DNA from: Inmirania thermothiophila
Lineage (GTDB): Bacteria; Pseudomonadota; Gammaproteobacteria; DSM-100275
Assembly (NCBI RefSeq): GCF_003751635.1
Contig: NZ_RJVI01000001.1
Location: 228,605-292,604 of the forward strand
Direction: 5' to 3'
Length of the DNA: 64,000 nt
Position 1 is the first letter of the stretch; each line of letters starts with the position of its first letter. The notes under the pieces were generated by a model that worked only from the letters and a program-made list of their open reading frames with translations, was not told where the DNA came from and ran no database searches. The position numbers were made by a program, and so were the translations under genes. This document shows positions 8,919-25,109 of this stretch, piece by piece.

Positions 8919-8974
8919 CCCCGCCGACCGGGCGGGGATCCAATACCCTAGCACACCCGGCGGCGCGGTCGCGC

Positions 8975-10801
<1,827 letters not shown>

Positions 10802-10842
10802 GGACCGTCCCTCCTCCTCGGCTCCCTGCCCGGGAGTCTATC

Positions 10843-12221
<1,379 letters not shown>

Positions 12222-12225
<4 letters not shown>

Positions 12226-12713
12226 GCCATGGGGGCGAAGCGCGCGACCCCCTCGGCGCGCTCCTCGGGGGTGGCCTCGCGCACGGCGTCGACGACGAGA
12301 TGGAAGACGAGGGTGCGCCCGGCGAGGGGGTGGTTGCCGTCGATGGTGACGCGGCCGTCCGCGATCCGCGTCACCCGGAAGGTGCGCCACTCGCCGCGGT
12401 CGTTCACCATCTCCACCTCGGCACCCACCTGCCGGAAGGGCGGGGGCACCTCCTCGATGGGCTGCTCCACCCGCAGGCCCGGGTCGGCCTCGCCGAAGCC
12501 CTCCTCCGGGGGCAGCACCACGCGCAGGGTCTCCCCCGGGCGCCGGCCCTCGAGGGCGCGCTCCAGGGCGGGGAGCAGCCCCTCGCGGCCGCCGCCGTGA
12601 ACGTACTGCACGGGGATGTCGCTGCGCTCGAGGACGGTGCCGTCCTCGGCCTCGATGCGGTAGCGCAGGGCCACCACCCGCCCGGCGCGGACCTCGTCCG
12701 TCCCTGCCTTCAT
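12222..12713 (-). CDS. FKBP-type peptidyl-prolyl isomerase, SlyD-like
   Basis: The 163-residue protein has the split FKBP domain of SlyD-type isomerases. The N-terminal strand region is [19 protein letters not shown], followed by [27 protein letters not shown], an inserted flap with [10 protein letters not shown]-like sequence, and [21 protein letters not shown] closing the FKBP fold. The His/Cys-rich nickel-binding tail of E. coli SlyD is missing. It would act as a cytoplasmic folding helper. ATG 12713 is preferred over 12734 because AGGGGAGG sits just upstream. It is coupled to glmU by an ATGA overlap and lies 64 nt after atpC, an unusual insertion in the atp-glm order. Confidence 0.85.
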
Positions 12714-12777
12714 GGCCGCCTCCCCTGGGAGCACAGGGGGCTAGGGTAGCGGATCGCGCGGGGCCGGTGCCAGCGCC

Positions 12778-13203
12778 TCACCCCCCCTTGCGGCGGCGCA
12801 GGTCCTCGAGGGTGCGCAGCTGGGCCATGGCCTCGGCGAGCTCCGCCTGGGCCTTGGCGTAGTCGATCTTGGCCTCGCGGTCGGCGAGCAGCCGCTCGGC
12901 GCGCTGCTTGGCCTCGAGGGCCGCCGCCTCGTCGATGTCGTGGGCGCGAAGCGCGGTGTCGGCGAGCACCGTGACCACGTGCGGCTGCACCTCGAGGATG
13001 CCGCCGGAGACGTAGAAGAGCTCCTCCTCGCCCCCCGGCAGGCGCACGCGCACCTCGCCCGGGCGCAGGCGCGCGAGCATGGGGGCGTGACGGGGCATGA
13101 TGCCCACCTCACCCTGCTCGGCGCGGGCGGCGAGAAACTCCACCGTGCCCGAGAAGATCTCCTGCTCGGCGCTGACGATGTCGACGTGGAAGGTCATGGA
13201 CAT
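12778..13203 (-). CDS. atpC: ATP synthase F1 epsilon subunit
   Basis: The 141-residue epsilon subunit of F1 forms part of the central stalk and inhibits ATP hydrolysis. The N-terminal beta-sandwich (FHVDIVSAEQEIFSGTVEFL, GEVGIMPRHAPMLARLRPGE) and the C-terminal two-helix domain (EAKQRAERLLADREAKIDYAKA) are both present. A second Met at codon 3 (13197) is an equally plausible start. It is the last gene of the atp operon, 40 nt after atpD. Confidence 0.96.
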   Translation of the reverse strand: MSMTFHVDIVSAEQEIFSGTVEFLAARAEQGEVGIMPRHAPMLARLRPGEVRVRLPGGEEELFYVSGGILEVQPHVVTVLADTALRAHDIDEAAALEAKQRAERLLADREAKIDYAKAQAELAEAMAQLRTLEDLRRRKGG

Positions 13204-13243
13204 GGAACGCTACCCTCCCGGGGCGGCCTGGGGCAGGCCCCCG

Positions 13244-17087
<3,844 letters not shown>

Positions 17088-17101
17088 GGCGTTGGTTCCT
17101 C

Positions 17102-17638
17102 TCAGCCCGCCAGCTCCGCCGCGAGCCGCTGCAGGCGGCCGCGCACGGAGCCGTCGATGACCAGATCCCCGGCGCGTATCACGGCGCCGCCGATGAGCGA
17201 TTCGTCGACCCGGTGGCCGAGCTCCACCTTGCGCCCCAGCCGCCGCTCCAGCGCGGCGCGGATGCGCTCGGCCTGCGCCTCCTCGAGGGGCCGGGCGCTG
17301 ACCACCTCCGCCCGCACGCGGCCCTCGGCCTCCATGCGCAGCGCCTCGTAGGCCTCGGCGATGGCGGGCAGGAGCGCGAGCCGCCGGTTCTCCACCAGCA
17401 GCCGCAGGAGGTTGCGCCCCTCGGCGCCGAGCTGCTCGCCCACCAGCTCCACGAGCAGCGCGTAGACCCGCTCCTTGCCCACCCGGGGGCTGCGCACCAG
17501 CGCCGCCACCTCCGGCGTGGCAGCCACCGCCGCCAGGTCCTGCAGGCGCCGCGACCACAGCTCCAGCTCACCCCGCTCGCGCGCGAGCTCGAACACGGCG
17601 CGGGCGTAGGGGCGGGCGACGGTGATGAGCTCGGCCAT
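17102..17638 (-). CDS. atpH: ATP synthase F1 delta subunit
   Basis: The 178-residue delta (OSCP-like) subunit links F1 to the peripheral stalk. It starts [21 protein letters not shown], the typical N-terminal helix, and ends with the conserved [20 protein letters not shown] block followed by a short amphipathic helix. Length and position between atpF and atpA are standard. The gap to atpF is 12 nt. Confidence 0.96.
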   Translation of the reverse strand: MAELITVARPYARAVFELARERGELELWSRRLQDLAAVAATPEVAALVRSPRVGKERVYALLVELVGEQLGAEGRNLLRLLVENRRLALLPAIAEAYEALRMEAEGRVRAEVVSARPLEEAQAERIRAALERRLGRKVELGHRVDESLIGGAVIRAGDLVIDGSVRGRLQRLAAELAG

Positions 17639-17650
17639 CCCCCCGCCTCC

Positions 17651-18121
17651 TCAGAGCTGCCCGGCGAGCTCGTCGAGGAGCGCCTGGTGGGCCTTGGCGT
17701 CCACCTCGCGGCGCAGGATGCGGGCCGCGCCCTCCACCGCGAGGGTGGCCACCTGGCGCCGCAGCTCCTCGCGGGCCTGGGCGATCTCCTGCTGGATCTG
17801 GGCGCGCGCCGCCTCCACCAGCCGCTCGCCCTCGCGCCGCGCCTCCTCCTTGGCCTCGTCCACCATCTCGGCGGCACGCCGCTGGGCCTTGCCGAGGATG
17901 TCGGCGGCCTCCTGACGGGCCTCGTGCAGGATCTGGGTGGCGCGCTCCTGCGCCAGCTCCAGCTCGCGACGCCCGCGCTCGGCGGCCTCGAGGCCGTCGG
18001 CGATGCGGCTGCGCCGCTCCTCCAGCGCCTTGACGATGGGCGGCCAGATGTACTGCATGGTGAACCAGACGAACGCCGCGAAGGCGATCATCTGGCCGAT
18101 GAGGGTGAGATTGATGTTCAT
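17651..18121 (-). CDS. atpF: ATP synthase Fo subunit b
   Basis: The 156-residue peripheral stalk subunit has one N-terminal membrane helix ([20 protein letters not shown]) followed by a long, heptad/hendecad-type charged helix (about 30-150) rich in Glu, Arg and Ala. E. coli subunit b is also 156 residues. The gene lies between atpE and atpH, as in other gammaproteobacteria. Confidence 0.97.
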   Translation of the reverse strand: MNINLTLIGQMIAFAAFVWFTMQYIWPPIVKALEERRSRIADGLEAAERGRRELELAQERATQILHEARQEAADILGKAQRRAAEMVDEAKEEARREGERLVEAARAQIQQEIAQAREELRRQVATLAVEGAARILRREVDAKAHQALLDELAGQL

Positions 18122-18167
18122 CCCGTGACCCCGCTGGCCGTCCGCCTGAATCGAGCCTCGCGCGGCC

Positions 18168-19337
<1,170 letters not shown>

Positions 19338-19676
19338 TCAGCGCTCGGCGCCGATGTTGAACAGATACCCGAACTGGGCGGCGATGAAGCCCGCCACCAG
19401 CGGCAGCGGGGCCAGCTCCAGGAGCCCCAGGCCCACCGCCAGCAGCCCCACCGCCAGCACCAGCCGCTGCACCAGGCCGAGGTAGAGCGTCGCGGCGCCC
19501 CGCGCCGCCGCCTCGGGCCGGATCGCCGCCAGGTGGCGGCGCAGCAGCAGCCCGTTGAGGACCACGATGGCGCCGCCGTAGACGGCCGCAAGCCCCGCCT
19601 CGGCCCCCGACCGCGCGGCGAACAGGGCACCCGCGAGCAGCGCCAGCGCCGCCTGTGCGAGAAGAACCCTGCCCAT
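19338..19676 (-). CDS. atpI: ATP synthase subunit I (AtpI-like membrane protein)
   Basis: The 112-residue protein has four predicted hydrophobic helices (about 2-20, 27-45, 66-84, 89-107) and the AAVYGGAIVVLNGLLLRRHL segment typical of the proteobacterial AtpI family. It is thought to assist c-ring assembly or Mg2+ supply. It is the first gene of the atp operon, about 37 nt after the inferred transcription start. The family is poorly conserved, so the assignment rests on topology and position. Confidence 0.85.
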   Translation of the reverse strand: MGRVLLAQAALALLAGALFAARSGAEAGLAAVYGGAIVVLNGLLLRRHLAAIRPEAAARGAATLYLGLVQRLVLAVGLLAVGLGLLELAPLPLVAGFIAAQFGYLFNIGAER

Positions 19677-19719
19677 CGGGGATTCGGGCGCCCCCCCGCG
19701 CCGAAGTCAGCGGCCGCGC

Positions 19720-19748
19720 AGTATAAGAACCCCGCCCCCCAAGGTCAA
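19720..19748 (-). promoter_or_regulatory. Sigma-70 promoter of the atp operon
   Basis: On the minus strand a -35 hexamer TTGACC (19743-19748) and a -10 hexamer TATACT (19720-19725) are separated by exactly 17 nt. The inferred start near 19713 leaves a leader of about 37 nt before the atpI ATG at 19676. Five of six consensus bases in each hexamer make this the best promoter in the window. Confidence 0.75.
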
Positions 19749-19782
19749 CGGATCCGTCGATAAGCGGATTGTATGAGCCGAT

Positions 19783-19804
19783 CCGGTGGGGATATCCCCA
19801 CCGG
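19783..19804. promoter_or_regulatory. Perfect 22-bp palindrome upstream of the atp promoter
   Basis: CCGGTGGGGAT is followed immediately by its reverse complement, an 11+11 bp dyad with no spacer. It lies 35 bp upstream of the atp -35 box and 33 nt downstream of the CBS-protein stop. No U-tract follows on the minus strand, so an operator is as likely as a terminator of the par/CBS transcript. The binding factor is unknown. Confidence 0.5.
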
Positions 19805-19837
19805 GGCGCCCCCTCCTCTCCAAGGGGGGGGGTCGGC

Positions 19838-20287
19838 TCAGCTCAGGCGCATGTGCTTGAGGAAGAGCGCCTTGTGCACGTCGCCGATGCTCAGCATCCC
19901 GCACAGCCGCCCGTCCACCGCCACCGGGATGCGGCGGAAGCGGTGCGAGACCATCACCGAGGTCGCCTTGAGCAGCGGATAGTCCGGCGGCACCGTGATC
20001 ACCCGCGTGCTCATGACGTCGCGCACCTCGAGGTTGACCACCTCGCGGTACTGCGACTCCATCTCCTCGAACGAGATCGGGCCCTGCTCGGCCATGAGCT
20101 CGTCGAGGCGCGGGAACATGCGGTGGAGCACGTCCCGCTCGGCGATGATGCCGACGATGCGGTCGCCGTCCTCCACCACGGGGAGCCCCTTGATGCGGTT
20201 GATGCACATGAGGGCCGCCACCTCGTAGAGGCGGGTCTCGGGGGTGACCGTGCGCACCGCACGGGTCATGGCGTCTTGCACCAGCAT
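19838..20287 (-). CDS. Two-CBS-domain protein
   Basis: The 149-residue soluble protein consists of a CBS (Bateman) pair. The first is at about 2-55 (AMTRAVRTVTPETRLYEVAALM, KGLPVVEDGDRIVGIIAERDVLHRMF) and the second at about 85-145 (VRDVMSTRVITVPPDYPLLKA, RRIPVAVDGRLCGMLSIGDVHKALF). No other domain is present. CBS pairs commonly bind adenosine nucleotides or SAM, but the ligand here is not shown. The start has a strong ribosome-binding site (AAGGAAGG). It follows parB by 39 nt in the same direction and sits just before the atp operon, where most relatives have parB-atpI directly. A nucleotide-sensing role near atp is speculation. Confidence 0.88.
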   Translation of the reverse strand: MLVQDAMTRAVRTVTPETRLYEVAALMCINRIKGLPVVEDGDRIVGIIAERDVLHRMFPRLDELMAEQGPISFEEMESQYREVVNLEVRDVMSTRVITVPPDYPLLKATSVMVSHRFRRIPVAVDGRLCGMLSIGDVHKALFLKHMRLS

Positions 20288-20326
20288 CGCGTCCTTCCTT
20301 TCCCCTCTCCGGGACCTCGGTTCCGG

Positions 20327-21172
20327 TCAGCGCAGCCGCTCGAGGATGCCCTCGAGCTCCTCCACCGAAGTGTAGTGGATGACGAGGCGGCCGCGCCGGC
20401 CGCCCCCCTTGAGCTCGACGCGGGCCCCCAGGCGCTCGGAGAGCTCGCGCTGGAGGCGGTCGACGTCCGGGTCCGGCCTCGGCGCCGGCCGCGGCGGCGC
20501 CAGCATCCTGCGCACCAGCCGCTCGGTCTCGCGCACGCTGAGCCCGCGGCGCACCACCTCGCGGGCGGCCTCCGGCTGGCGCGCCGGGGGCAGGCCCGCG
20601 ATGGCGCGGGCGTGGCCCATCTCCAGCGCCCCCTGGGCGAGCAGCGCCTTGACCGCCTCGTGCAGCTCCAGCAGGCGCAGCAGGTTGCTCACCGCCGCCC
20701 GCGAGCGCCCCACCGCCTCGGCCGCCTCCTGGTGGGTGAGGCCGAACTCGTCCACCAGCCGCCGCAGCGCCAGGGCCTCCTCCAGCGGGTTGAGGTCCTC
20801 GCGCTGGACGTTCTCGATCAGGGCCATGGCCATGGCGGCGCGGTCGTCCACCTCGCGCACCACCGCCGGCACCTCCGCGAGCCCCGCCATCTGCGCCGCC
20901 CGCCAGCGCCGCTCGCCGGCGACGAGCTCGTAGCCCTCACCGCCGGGGGCCGGGCGCACCACCACGGGCTGGACCACGCCCTGGGCGCGGATCGAGGCCG
21001 CAAGCTCCTCCAGCGCCGCGGGGTCGAACGCACGCCGGGGCTGGAAGGGGCTCGGCCGGATCCGGTCCAGCGGCAGGCTGCGCAGCCGCTCCCCCGGCTG
21101 CGGCTCGGCCACCGCCGCGCCGGTCGCGCCGAGGAGGGCGTCGAGGCCGCGGCCGAGCCGCCTGCGGGCCAT
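20327..21172 (-). CDS. parB: Chromosome partition protein ParB
   Basis: The 281-residue ParB binds parS centromere sites and spreads as a CTP-dependent clamp. The N-terminal ParA-interaction stretch RRRLGRGLDALLG, the CTPase box (ELVAGERRWRAAQMAGL), the ENVQREDLNPLEEA motif and the helix-turn-helix (THQEAAEAVGRSRAAVSNLLRLLEL) are all present. The C-terminal dimerisation domain is at about 230-281. It lies 11 nt after parA. Two parS-like palindromes are found in recF in this window. Confidence 0.96.
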   Translation of the reverse strand: MARRRLGRGLDALLGATGAAVAEPQPGERLRSLPLDRIRPSPFQPRRAFDPAALEELAASIRAQGVVQPVVVRPAPGGEGYELVAGERRWRAAQMAGLAEVPAVVREVDDRAAMAMALIENVQREDLNPLEEALALRRLVDEFGLTHQEAAEAVGRSRAAVSNLLRLLELHEAVKALLAQGALEMGHARAIAGLPPARQPEAAREVVRRGLSVRETERLVRRMLAPPRPAPRPDPDVDRLQRELSERLGARVELKGGGRRGRLVIHYTSVEELEGILERLR

Positions 21173-21183
21173 CGCCGCCGCCC

Positions 21184-21963
21184 TCAGGCCGTCGCCGCCC
21201 GCTCGGCGCGGCGCAGCATCTCGCCGGCGAGGGCGAGGTAGGCGACGGCGCCGCGCGAGCGGCGATCGTAGAGCAGGACCGGCAGGCCGTGGCTCGGGGC
21301 CTCGGCGAGGCGGACGTTGCGGGGGATCACCGTGCGGTAGACGCGCTCGCCGAAGTGCTGGATGAGCTGGCGCGAGACCTCGGTGGCGAGATTGTTGCGG
21401 GGATCGAACATGGTGCGCAGCAGCCCCTCGATGCGCAGGCCCGGGTTCGGCCCGCGGCGGATCCGCTCGATGGTGCCCACGAGGGCGCTGAGCCCCTCGA
21501 GGGCGTAGTACTCGCACTGCATGGGGATGAGGACGCCGTCGGCGGCGACCAGGGCGTTGACCGTGAGCATGCTGAGGGAGGGCGGGCAGTCCACGAGGAC
21601 GTAGTCGTAGGCCCCCCGCGCCGGCGCCAGCGCCGCCCGCAGCAGCGCCTCCCCGCCCGCGCGCCGCGGCAGCTCCACCTCCGCCGCGGTGAGGTCGCCG
21701 TTGGCCGGGGCGAGGGCGAAGCCCGCCTCCCCGGCCGGGACCACCACCTCGGCCAGCGGCACGCCGTCGAGGAGGACGTCGCACACGGTGCGCTCGAGGG
21801 CGTGCTTGTCGACGCCGCAGCCCATGGTGGCGTTGCCCTGGGGGTCGAGGTCCACGAGCAGGACGCGCCGCCGCGTCGCCGCCAGCGAGGCGGCGAGGTT
21901 GACGCTGGTGGTGGTCTTGCCCACCCCGCCCTTCTGGTTGGCGATGGCGAGGACCCGTGCCAT
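21184..21963 (-). CDS. parA: Chromosome partition ATPase ParA (Soj family)
   Basis: The 259-residue Walker-type ATPase has the deviant P-loop KGGVGKTTTSVNLAASLA (the MARVLAIANQKGG start), Walker A' VDLDPQGNAT and Walker B YVLVDCPPSLSMLTVNAL. It drives segregation of ParB-parS complexes on the nucleoid. ATG 21963 gives the standard ParA N-terminus, so the longer upstream frame is rejected. It lies 61 nt after rsmG in the usual rsmG-parA-parB order. Confidence 0.97.
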   Translation of the reverse strand: MARVLAIANQKGGVGKTTTSVNLAASLAATRRRVLLVDLDPQGNATMGCGVDKHALERTVCDVLLDGVPLAEVVVPAGEAGFALAPANGDLTAAEVELPRRAGGEALLRAALAPARGAYDYVLVDCPPSLSMLTVNALVAADGVLIPMQCEYYALEGLSALVGTIERIRRGPNPGLRIEGLLRTMFDPRNNLATEVSRQLIQHFGERVYRTVIPRNVRLAEAPSHGLPVLLYDRRSRGAVAYLALAGEMLRRAERAATA

Positions 21964-22024
21964 GGCGGCCTTCCGCGCTGCCCCCTTCCGTGCGGGGCCT
22001 GACTTTACCACGAACCGGCCGCGC

Positions 22025-22675
22025 TCACGGGCGCTCGAGCAGGACCAGGTGCCGCGCCGCGGCAAGCCCCGGCACCGCCAGCGCATGCACCGCGCGCACG
22101 CGCCAGGGGGCGGGCAGGGCGGCGAGCTCCTCCGCCGGGTGCCGCCCCTTGAGGGCGGCGAGGACGCCGCCGGCCTCCAGCAGGGGCCCGGCGAGACGCG
22201 CCAGCGCCGCAAGCTCCCCCACCGCCCGCGCCGCCACCACGGCGAAGGGCCGCGGCGGGCGCCAGCGCTCGGCGCGGGCGCAGGCCACCGCCACGCGGTC
22301 CGGCGCCAGCGCGAGCACCGCGTGGCGCAGGAAGCGGGCCTTCTTGGCCGAGGCCTCGAGCAGGGTGACCGGGCGGTGGGGCTCGGCGAGGGCGATGGGG
22401 ATCCCGGGCAGGCCGGCGCCGCTGCCGAGGTCGCAGAGGGCGCCGGGCGGCAGGTGCGGCAGCGCCGCGAGGCAGTCGAGGAGGTGGCGGGTCACCATCT
22501 CCACCGGGTCGCGCACGGCGGTGAGGCTGTAGGCGCGGTTCCAGCGCGCAAGCAGCGCCAGGTAGTCGAGGAGCCCCTCCCGCGCCGGCGCCGGCAGGGC
22601 CAGGCCCAGCGCGGCCAGCCCCTCGTCGAGGCGCGCCCGCGCCGCCCCCCGCCAGGGCTCAGGCGCCGACGGCAC
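22025..22675 (-). CDS. rsmG: 16S rRNA (guanine527-N7)-methyltransferase RsmG
   Basis: The 216-residue SAM-dependent methyltransferase modifies G527 of 16S rRNA. The SAM-binding loop CDLGSGAGLPGIPIALAEP, the upstream LLDYLALLARWNRAYSLTAVRD and VTLLEASAKKARFLR are family hallmarks. The start is assigned to GTG 22675 (overlapping the iorB end by 17 nt), because it gives the family length and the frame further upstream is iorB shadow. In most relatives rsmG directly follows mnmG; here three genes intervene. Confidence 0.92.
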   Translation of the reverse strand: MPSAPEPWRGAARARLDEGLAALGLALPAPAREGLLDYLALLARWNRAYSLTAVRDPVEMVTRHLLDCLAALPHLPPGALCDLGSGAGLPGIPIALAEPHRPVTLLEASAKKARFLRHAVLALAPDRVAVACARAERWRPPRPFAVVAARAVGELAALARLAGPLLEAGGVLAALKGRHPAEELAALPAPWRVRAVHALAVPGLAAARHLVLLERP

Positions 22676-23270
22676 GGTCGGCGGCGGCGAGCCTCCGGCC
22701 GGCGTCGAAGGCGCGCGCGTTGGCCTCCACGAGCGCCGGTTTGCGGGCACGGAAGCGGGCCAGCACCGCCTCGCGCAGCAGCTCCGGCGCCAGCGGGAGG
22801 TGGTCCGCGGCCGCGCCCAGCATCACCGTGTTGGCGAGCCGCAGGTCGCCGAGCCCGCGGGCGACCTCGCCGGCGTCGAAGGCGAAGTGGCGCACCCCCG
22901 CCTCCTCCAGCAGCCGCAGCGGATCCTCCGGATAGCTGTAGAGGCCGCTGGAGACCACCGGCGGGGCGAGGCGCAGGGTGTTGACGATGGCGATCCCGTC
23001 GGCGGCCAGGTGCCCGGCCCAGCGCACCGCCTCGGCGGCCTCGAAGGCGAGGAGCACGTGGGCGGTGCCGGGGGCGATGGCGGGGGCGAGCACGCGCGCG
23101 CCGAAGCGCACGTGCGAGGTGACCACGCCGCCGCGCTGGGCCATGCCCGCGACCTCGGTCTTGCGCACGTCGAGCCCTGCGGCCATGGCCGCCTCGGCCA
23201 GGACCTCGGCGGCGGTCATCACCCCCTGGCCGCCGGTGCCGCAGACGAGGACGTTGGTGACCCGGCTCAT
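22659..23270 (-). CDS. iorB: Indolepyruvate ferredoxin oxidoreductase, beta subunit
   Basis: The 203-residue gamma-type domain protein of the 2-oxoacid:ferredoxin oxidoreductase family starts MSRVTNVLVCGTGGQGVMTAAEVLAEA and has KTEVAGMAQRGGVVTSHVRFG, typical of IorB. With IorA it would oxidatively decarboxylate aryl pyruvates derived from aromatic amino acids to acyl-CoA, reducing ferredoxin. ATG 23270 overlaps the iorA stop as ATGA. The 3' end overlaps rsmG by 17 nt. Confidence 0.92.
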   Translation of the reverse strand: MSRVTNVLVCGTGGQGVMTAAEVLAEAAMAAGLDVRKTEVAGMAQRGGVVTSHVRFGARVLAPAIAPGTAHVLLAFEAAEAVRWAGHLAADGIAIVNTLRLAPPVVSSGLYSYPEDPLRLLEEAGVRHFAFDAGEVARGLGDLRLANTVMLGAAADHLPLAPELLREAVLARFRARKPALVEANARAFDAGRRLAAADRAVGA

Positions 23271-25105
23271 GCCCGCCCCTCCATGGGGACGATGGCGTCC
23301 GGGGCGCAGGTGCCGACGCAGAGGTTGCACCCGGTGCAGGCCAGGCTCTCGATGCGCACGAAGGCGAGCTCCACCTCCTTGCCCGAGGGCTTCACCGCCC
23401 GCTCGCGCCGCGTCACCAGGATCGCCGGGCAGCCCACGTCGAGGCAGTTGCCGCAGCCGGTGCAGCGCGCCTCGTCCACGCGCAGCGGCGGCGTCGGCCG
23501 GTACGCGTCGATGAGCACGCAGGGGCGGTTGGTGATGATCACCGAGGGGCCGCCGCGCTTGATCTCGGCGCGCAGGGTCCGGAACAGCGTCGGCAGCTCG
23601 TAGGGATCCACCTCGTGGACGCGCTCGGCGGGCACCCCCAGGGCCCGGACCAGGGCCGCGAAGTCCACCCGCGGGGCCTCCTCGCCGCGGGCATCGCGGC
23701 CGGTGCCGGGGTGGTCCTGCCCGCCGGTCATGCCCACCGCGCGGTTGTCGAGGATCAGCACGGTGACGTCGCCGCGGTTGTAGACGATGTCCAGCAGCCC
23801 CTGCATGCCCATGTGCAGGAAGGTGGAGTCGCCGATCACGGCGACGACGTGCCGGCCCCGGTCCTGCTCGCCGCGGCCCTTGTCGAGGCCGAGGGCCACG
23901 CTCAGCGAGGCCCCCATGCAGATGGTGGTGTCGAGGGCGTTCCAGGGATGGCCGGCCCCGAGGGTGTAGCAGCCGATGTCGCCGCTGATGATCACGTTGC
24001 GAAGCCGCGACAGGGTGAAGAACACCCCCAGGTGCGGGCAGGCCGGGCACATGGTGGGCGGGCGCGGGAAGATGACCGGCGCCGGCCGCGCGTGCTCCTC
24101 CACCGGCTCGCCCAGCCAGGCGCGCACCGCGCGCCCCACGACGTCGGCGGAGAGCTCCCCCATGCGCGGCAGGACCGCCTTGCCCGTGACCTCGAGCCCG
24201 GCCGCGCGCAGCTCCTGCTCCACCAGCGGCTCGGTCTCCTCCACCACCACCACGCGCTCGGCCTTCTCCGCCAGGCGGCGCGCCAGCCCCACCGGCAGCG
24301 GGTGGCTGAGCCCCAGCTTGAGCACCGGCGCCTCGGGGAAGGCCTCGCGCACGGCGAGGTAGGCCGGCCCCGAGACGACGAAGCCGACGCGCCGGTCGGC
24401 GCCGTCCTCGAGGCGGTTCAGGGGGCTCGCCTCGGCGTGCTCGGCAAGGCGCGCCTCGCGCTCGAGCATGATGGGCAGGCGCCGGCGGGCGTGCGCCGGC
24501 ACCATGACGTAGCGGGCGGGGTCGCGCTCGAAGCCGCGCGCCGGCACCGCCTCCCGCGCCCCCACCGTGACCAGGCCCTTGACGTGGCAGACGCGGGTGG
24601 TCAGGCGCAGGATCACCGGGGTCTCGAAGCGCTCGGAGAGGGCGAAGGCCTCGCGGGTGTAGGCGTAGGCCTCCTCGGCGTCGGCGGGCTCGAGCACCGG
24701 CAGGTGGGCGAAGCGGCCCCAGAAGCGCGAGTCCTGCTCGTTCTGGGACGAGGACATGCCGACGTCGTCGGCCACCGCGAGGACGAGGCCGCCGCGGGCG
24801 CCGAGCAGGGTCTGGGTCATGAGGGCGTCGGAGGCGACGTTGACGCCGACGTGCTTCATGGCGGCGAGGGCCCGGCTCCCGGCCAGCGAGGCCCCGATCG
24901 CCACCTCCAGGGCCACCTTCTCGTTGGTGGACCACTGCGCGTGCAGGTCGGGATAGGCCGCGAGGCACTCCAGGATCTCCGTGGAGGGGGTCCCGGGGTA
25001 GGCGGCGGCGACCCGCACGCCCGCCTCCCAGGCGGCGCGGGCGACGGCCTCGTTGCCCGAGAGCAGGAGGCGGGTGGCGGGGGCGGCATGGACGGCGGCG
25101 TGCAT
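23267..25105 (-). CDS. iorA: Indolepyruvate ferredoxin oxidoreductase, alpha subunit
   Basis: The 612-residue subunit has an N-terminal pyruvate-ferredoxin-oxidoreductase-type pyrimidine domain (GNEAVARAAWEAGVRVAAAYPGTPSTE), a central domain and a TPP pyrophosphate domain near residues 390-480 (IGDSTFLHMGMQGLLDI, DNRAVGMTGGQDHPGTG). Two C-terminal [4Fe-4S] ferredoxin motifs follow (CTGCGNCLDVGCPA and CTGCNLCVGTCAPD). Length is as in archaeal IorA (about 600-640). The enzyme is common in anaerobes and thermophiles and rarer in aerobic gammaproteobacteria. It lies 4 nt downstream of the thioesterase gene. Phenylpyruvate or indolepyruvate as substrate is inferred from family. Confidence 0.94.
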   Translation of the reverse strand: MHAAVHAAPATRLLLSGNEAVARAAWEAGVRVAAAYPGTPSTEILECLAAYPDLHAQWSTNEKVALEVAIGASLAGSRALAAMKHVGVNVASDALMTQTLLGARGGLVLAVADDVGMSSSQNEQDSRFWGRFAHLPVLEPADAEEAYAYTREAFALSERFETPVILRLTTRVCHVKGLVTVGAREAVPARGFERDPARYVMVPAHARRRLPIMLEREARLAEHAEASPLNRLEDGADRRVGFVVSGPAYLAVREAFPEAPVLKLGLSHPLPVGLARRLAEKAERVVVVEETEPLVEQELRAAGLEVTGKAVLPRMGELSADVVGRAVRAWLGEPVEEHARPAPVIFPRPPTMCPACPHLGVFFTLSRLRNVIISGDIGCYTLGAGHPWNALDTTICMGASLSVALGLDKGRGEQDRGRHVVAVIGDSTFLHMGMQGLLDIVYNRGDVTVLILDNRAVGMTGGQDHPGTGRDARGEEAPRVDFAALVRALGVPAERVHEVDPYELPTLFRTLRAEIKRGGPSVIITNRPCVLIDAYRPTPPLRVDEARCTGCGNCLDVGCPAILVTRRERAVKPSGKEVELAFVRIESLACTGCNLCVGTCAPDAIVPMEGRA

Positions 25106-25109
25106 GGGA

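Noticed and set aside
8818-8974. A leader riboswitch before the KamA-like/sucrose operon
   Set aside because: The spacer contains GC-rich palindromes but none of the conserved lysine- or other riboswitch cores that I could recognise.
19677-19837. A small gene or tRNA in the CBS-atpI spacer
   Set aside because: No cloverleaf or credible short reading frame with a ribosome-binding site; the spacer is explained by the promoter and the palindrome.
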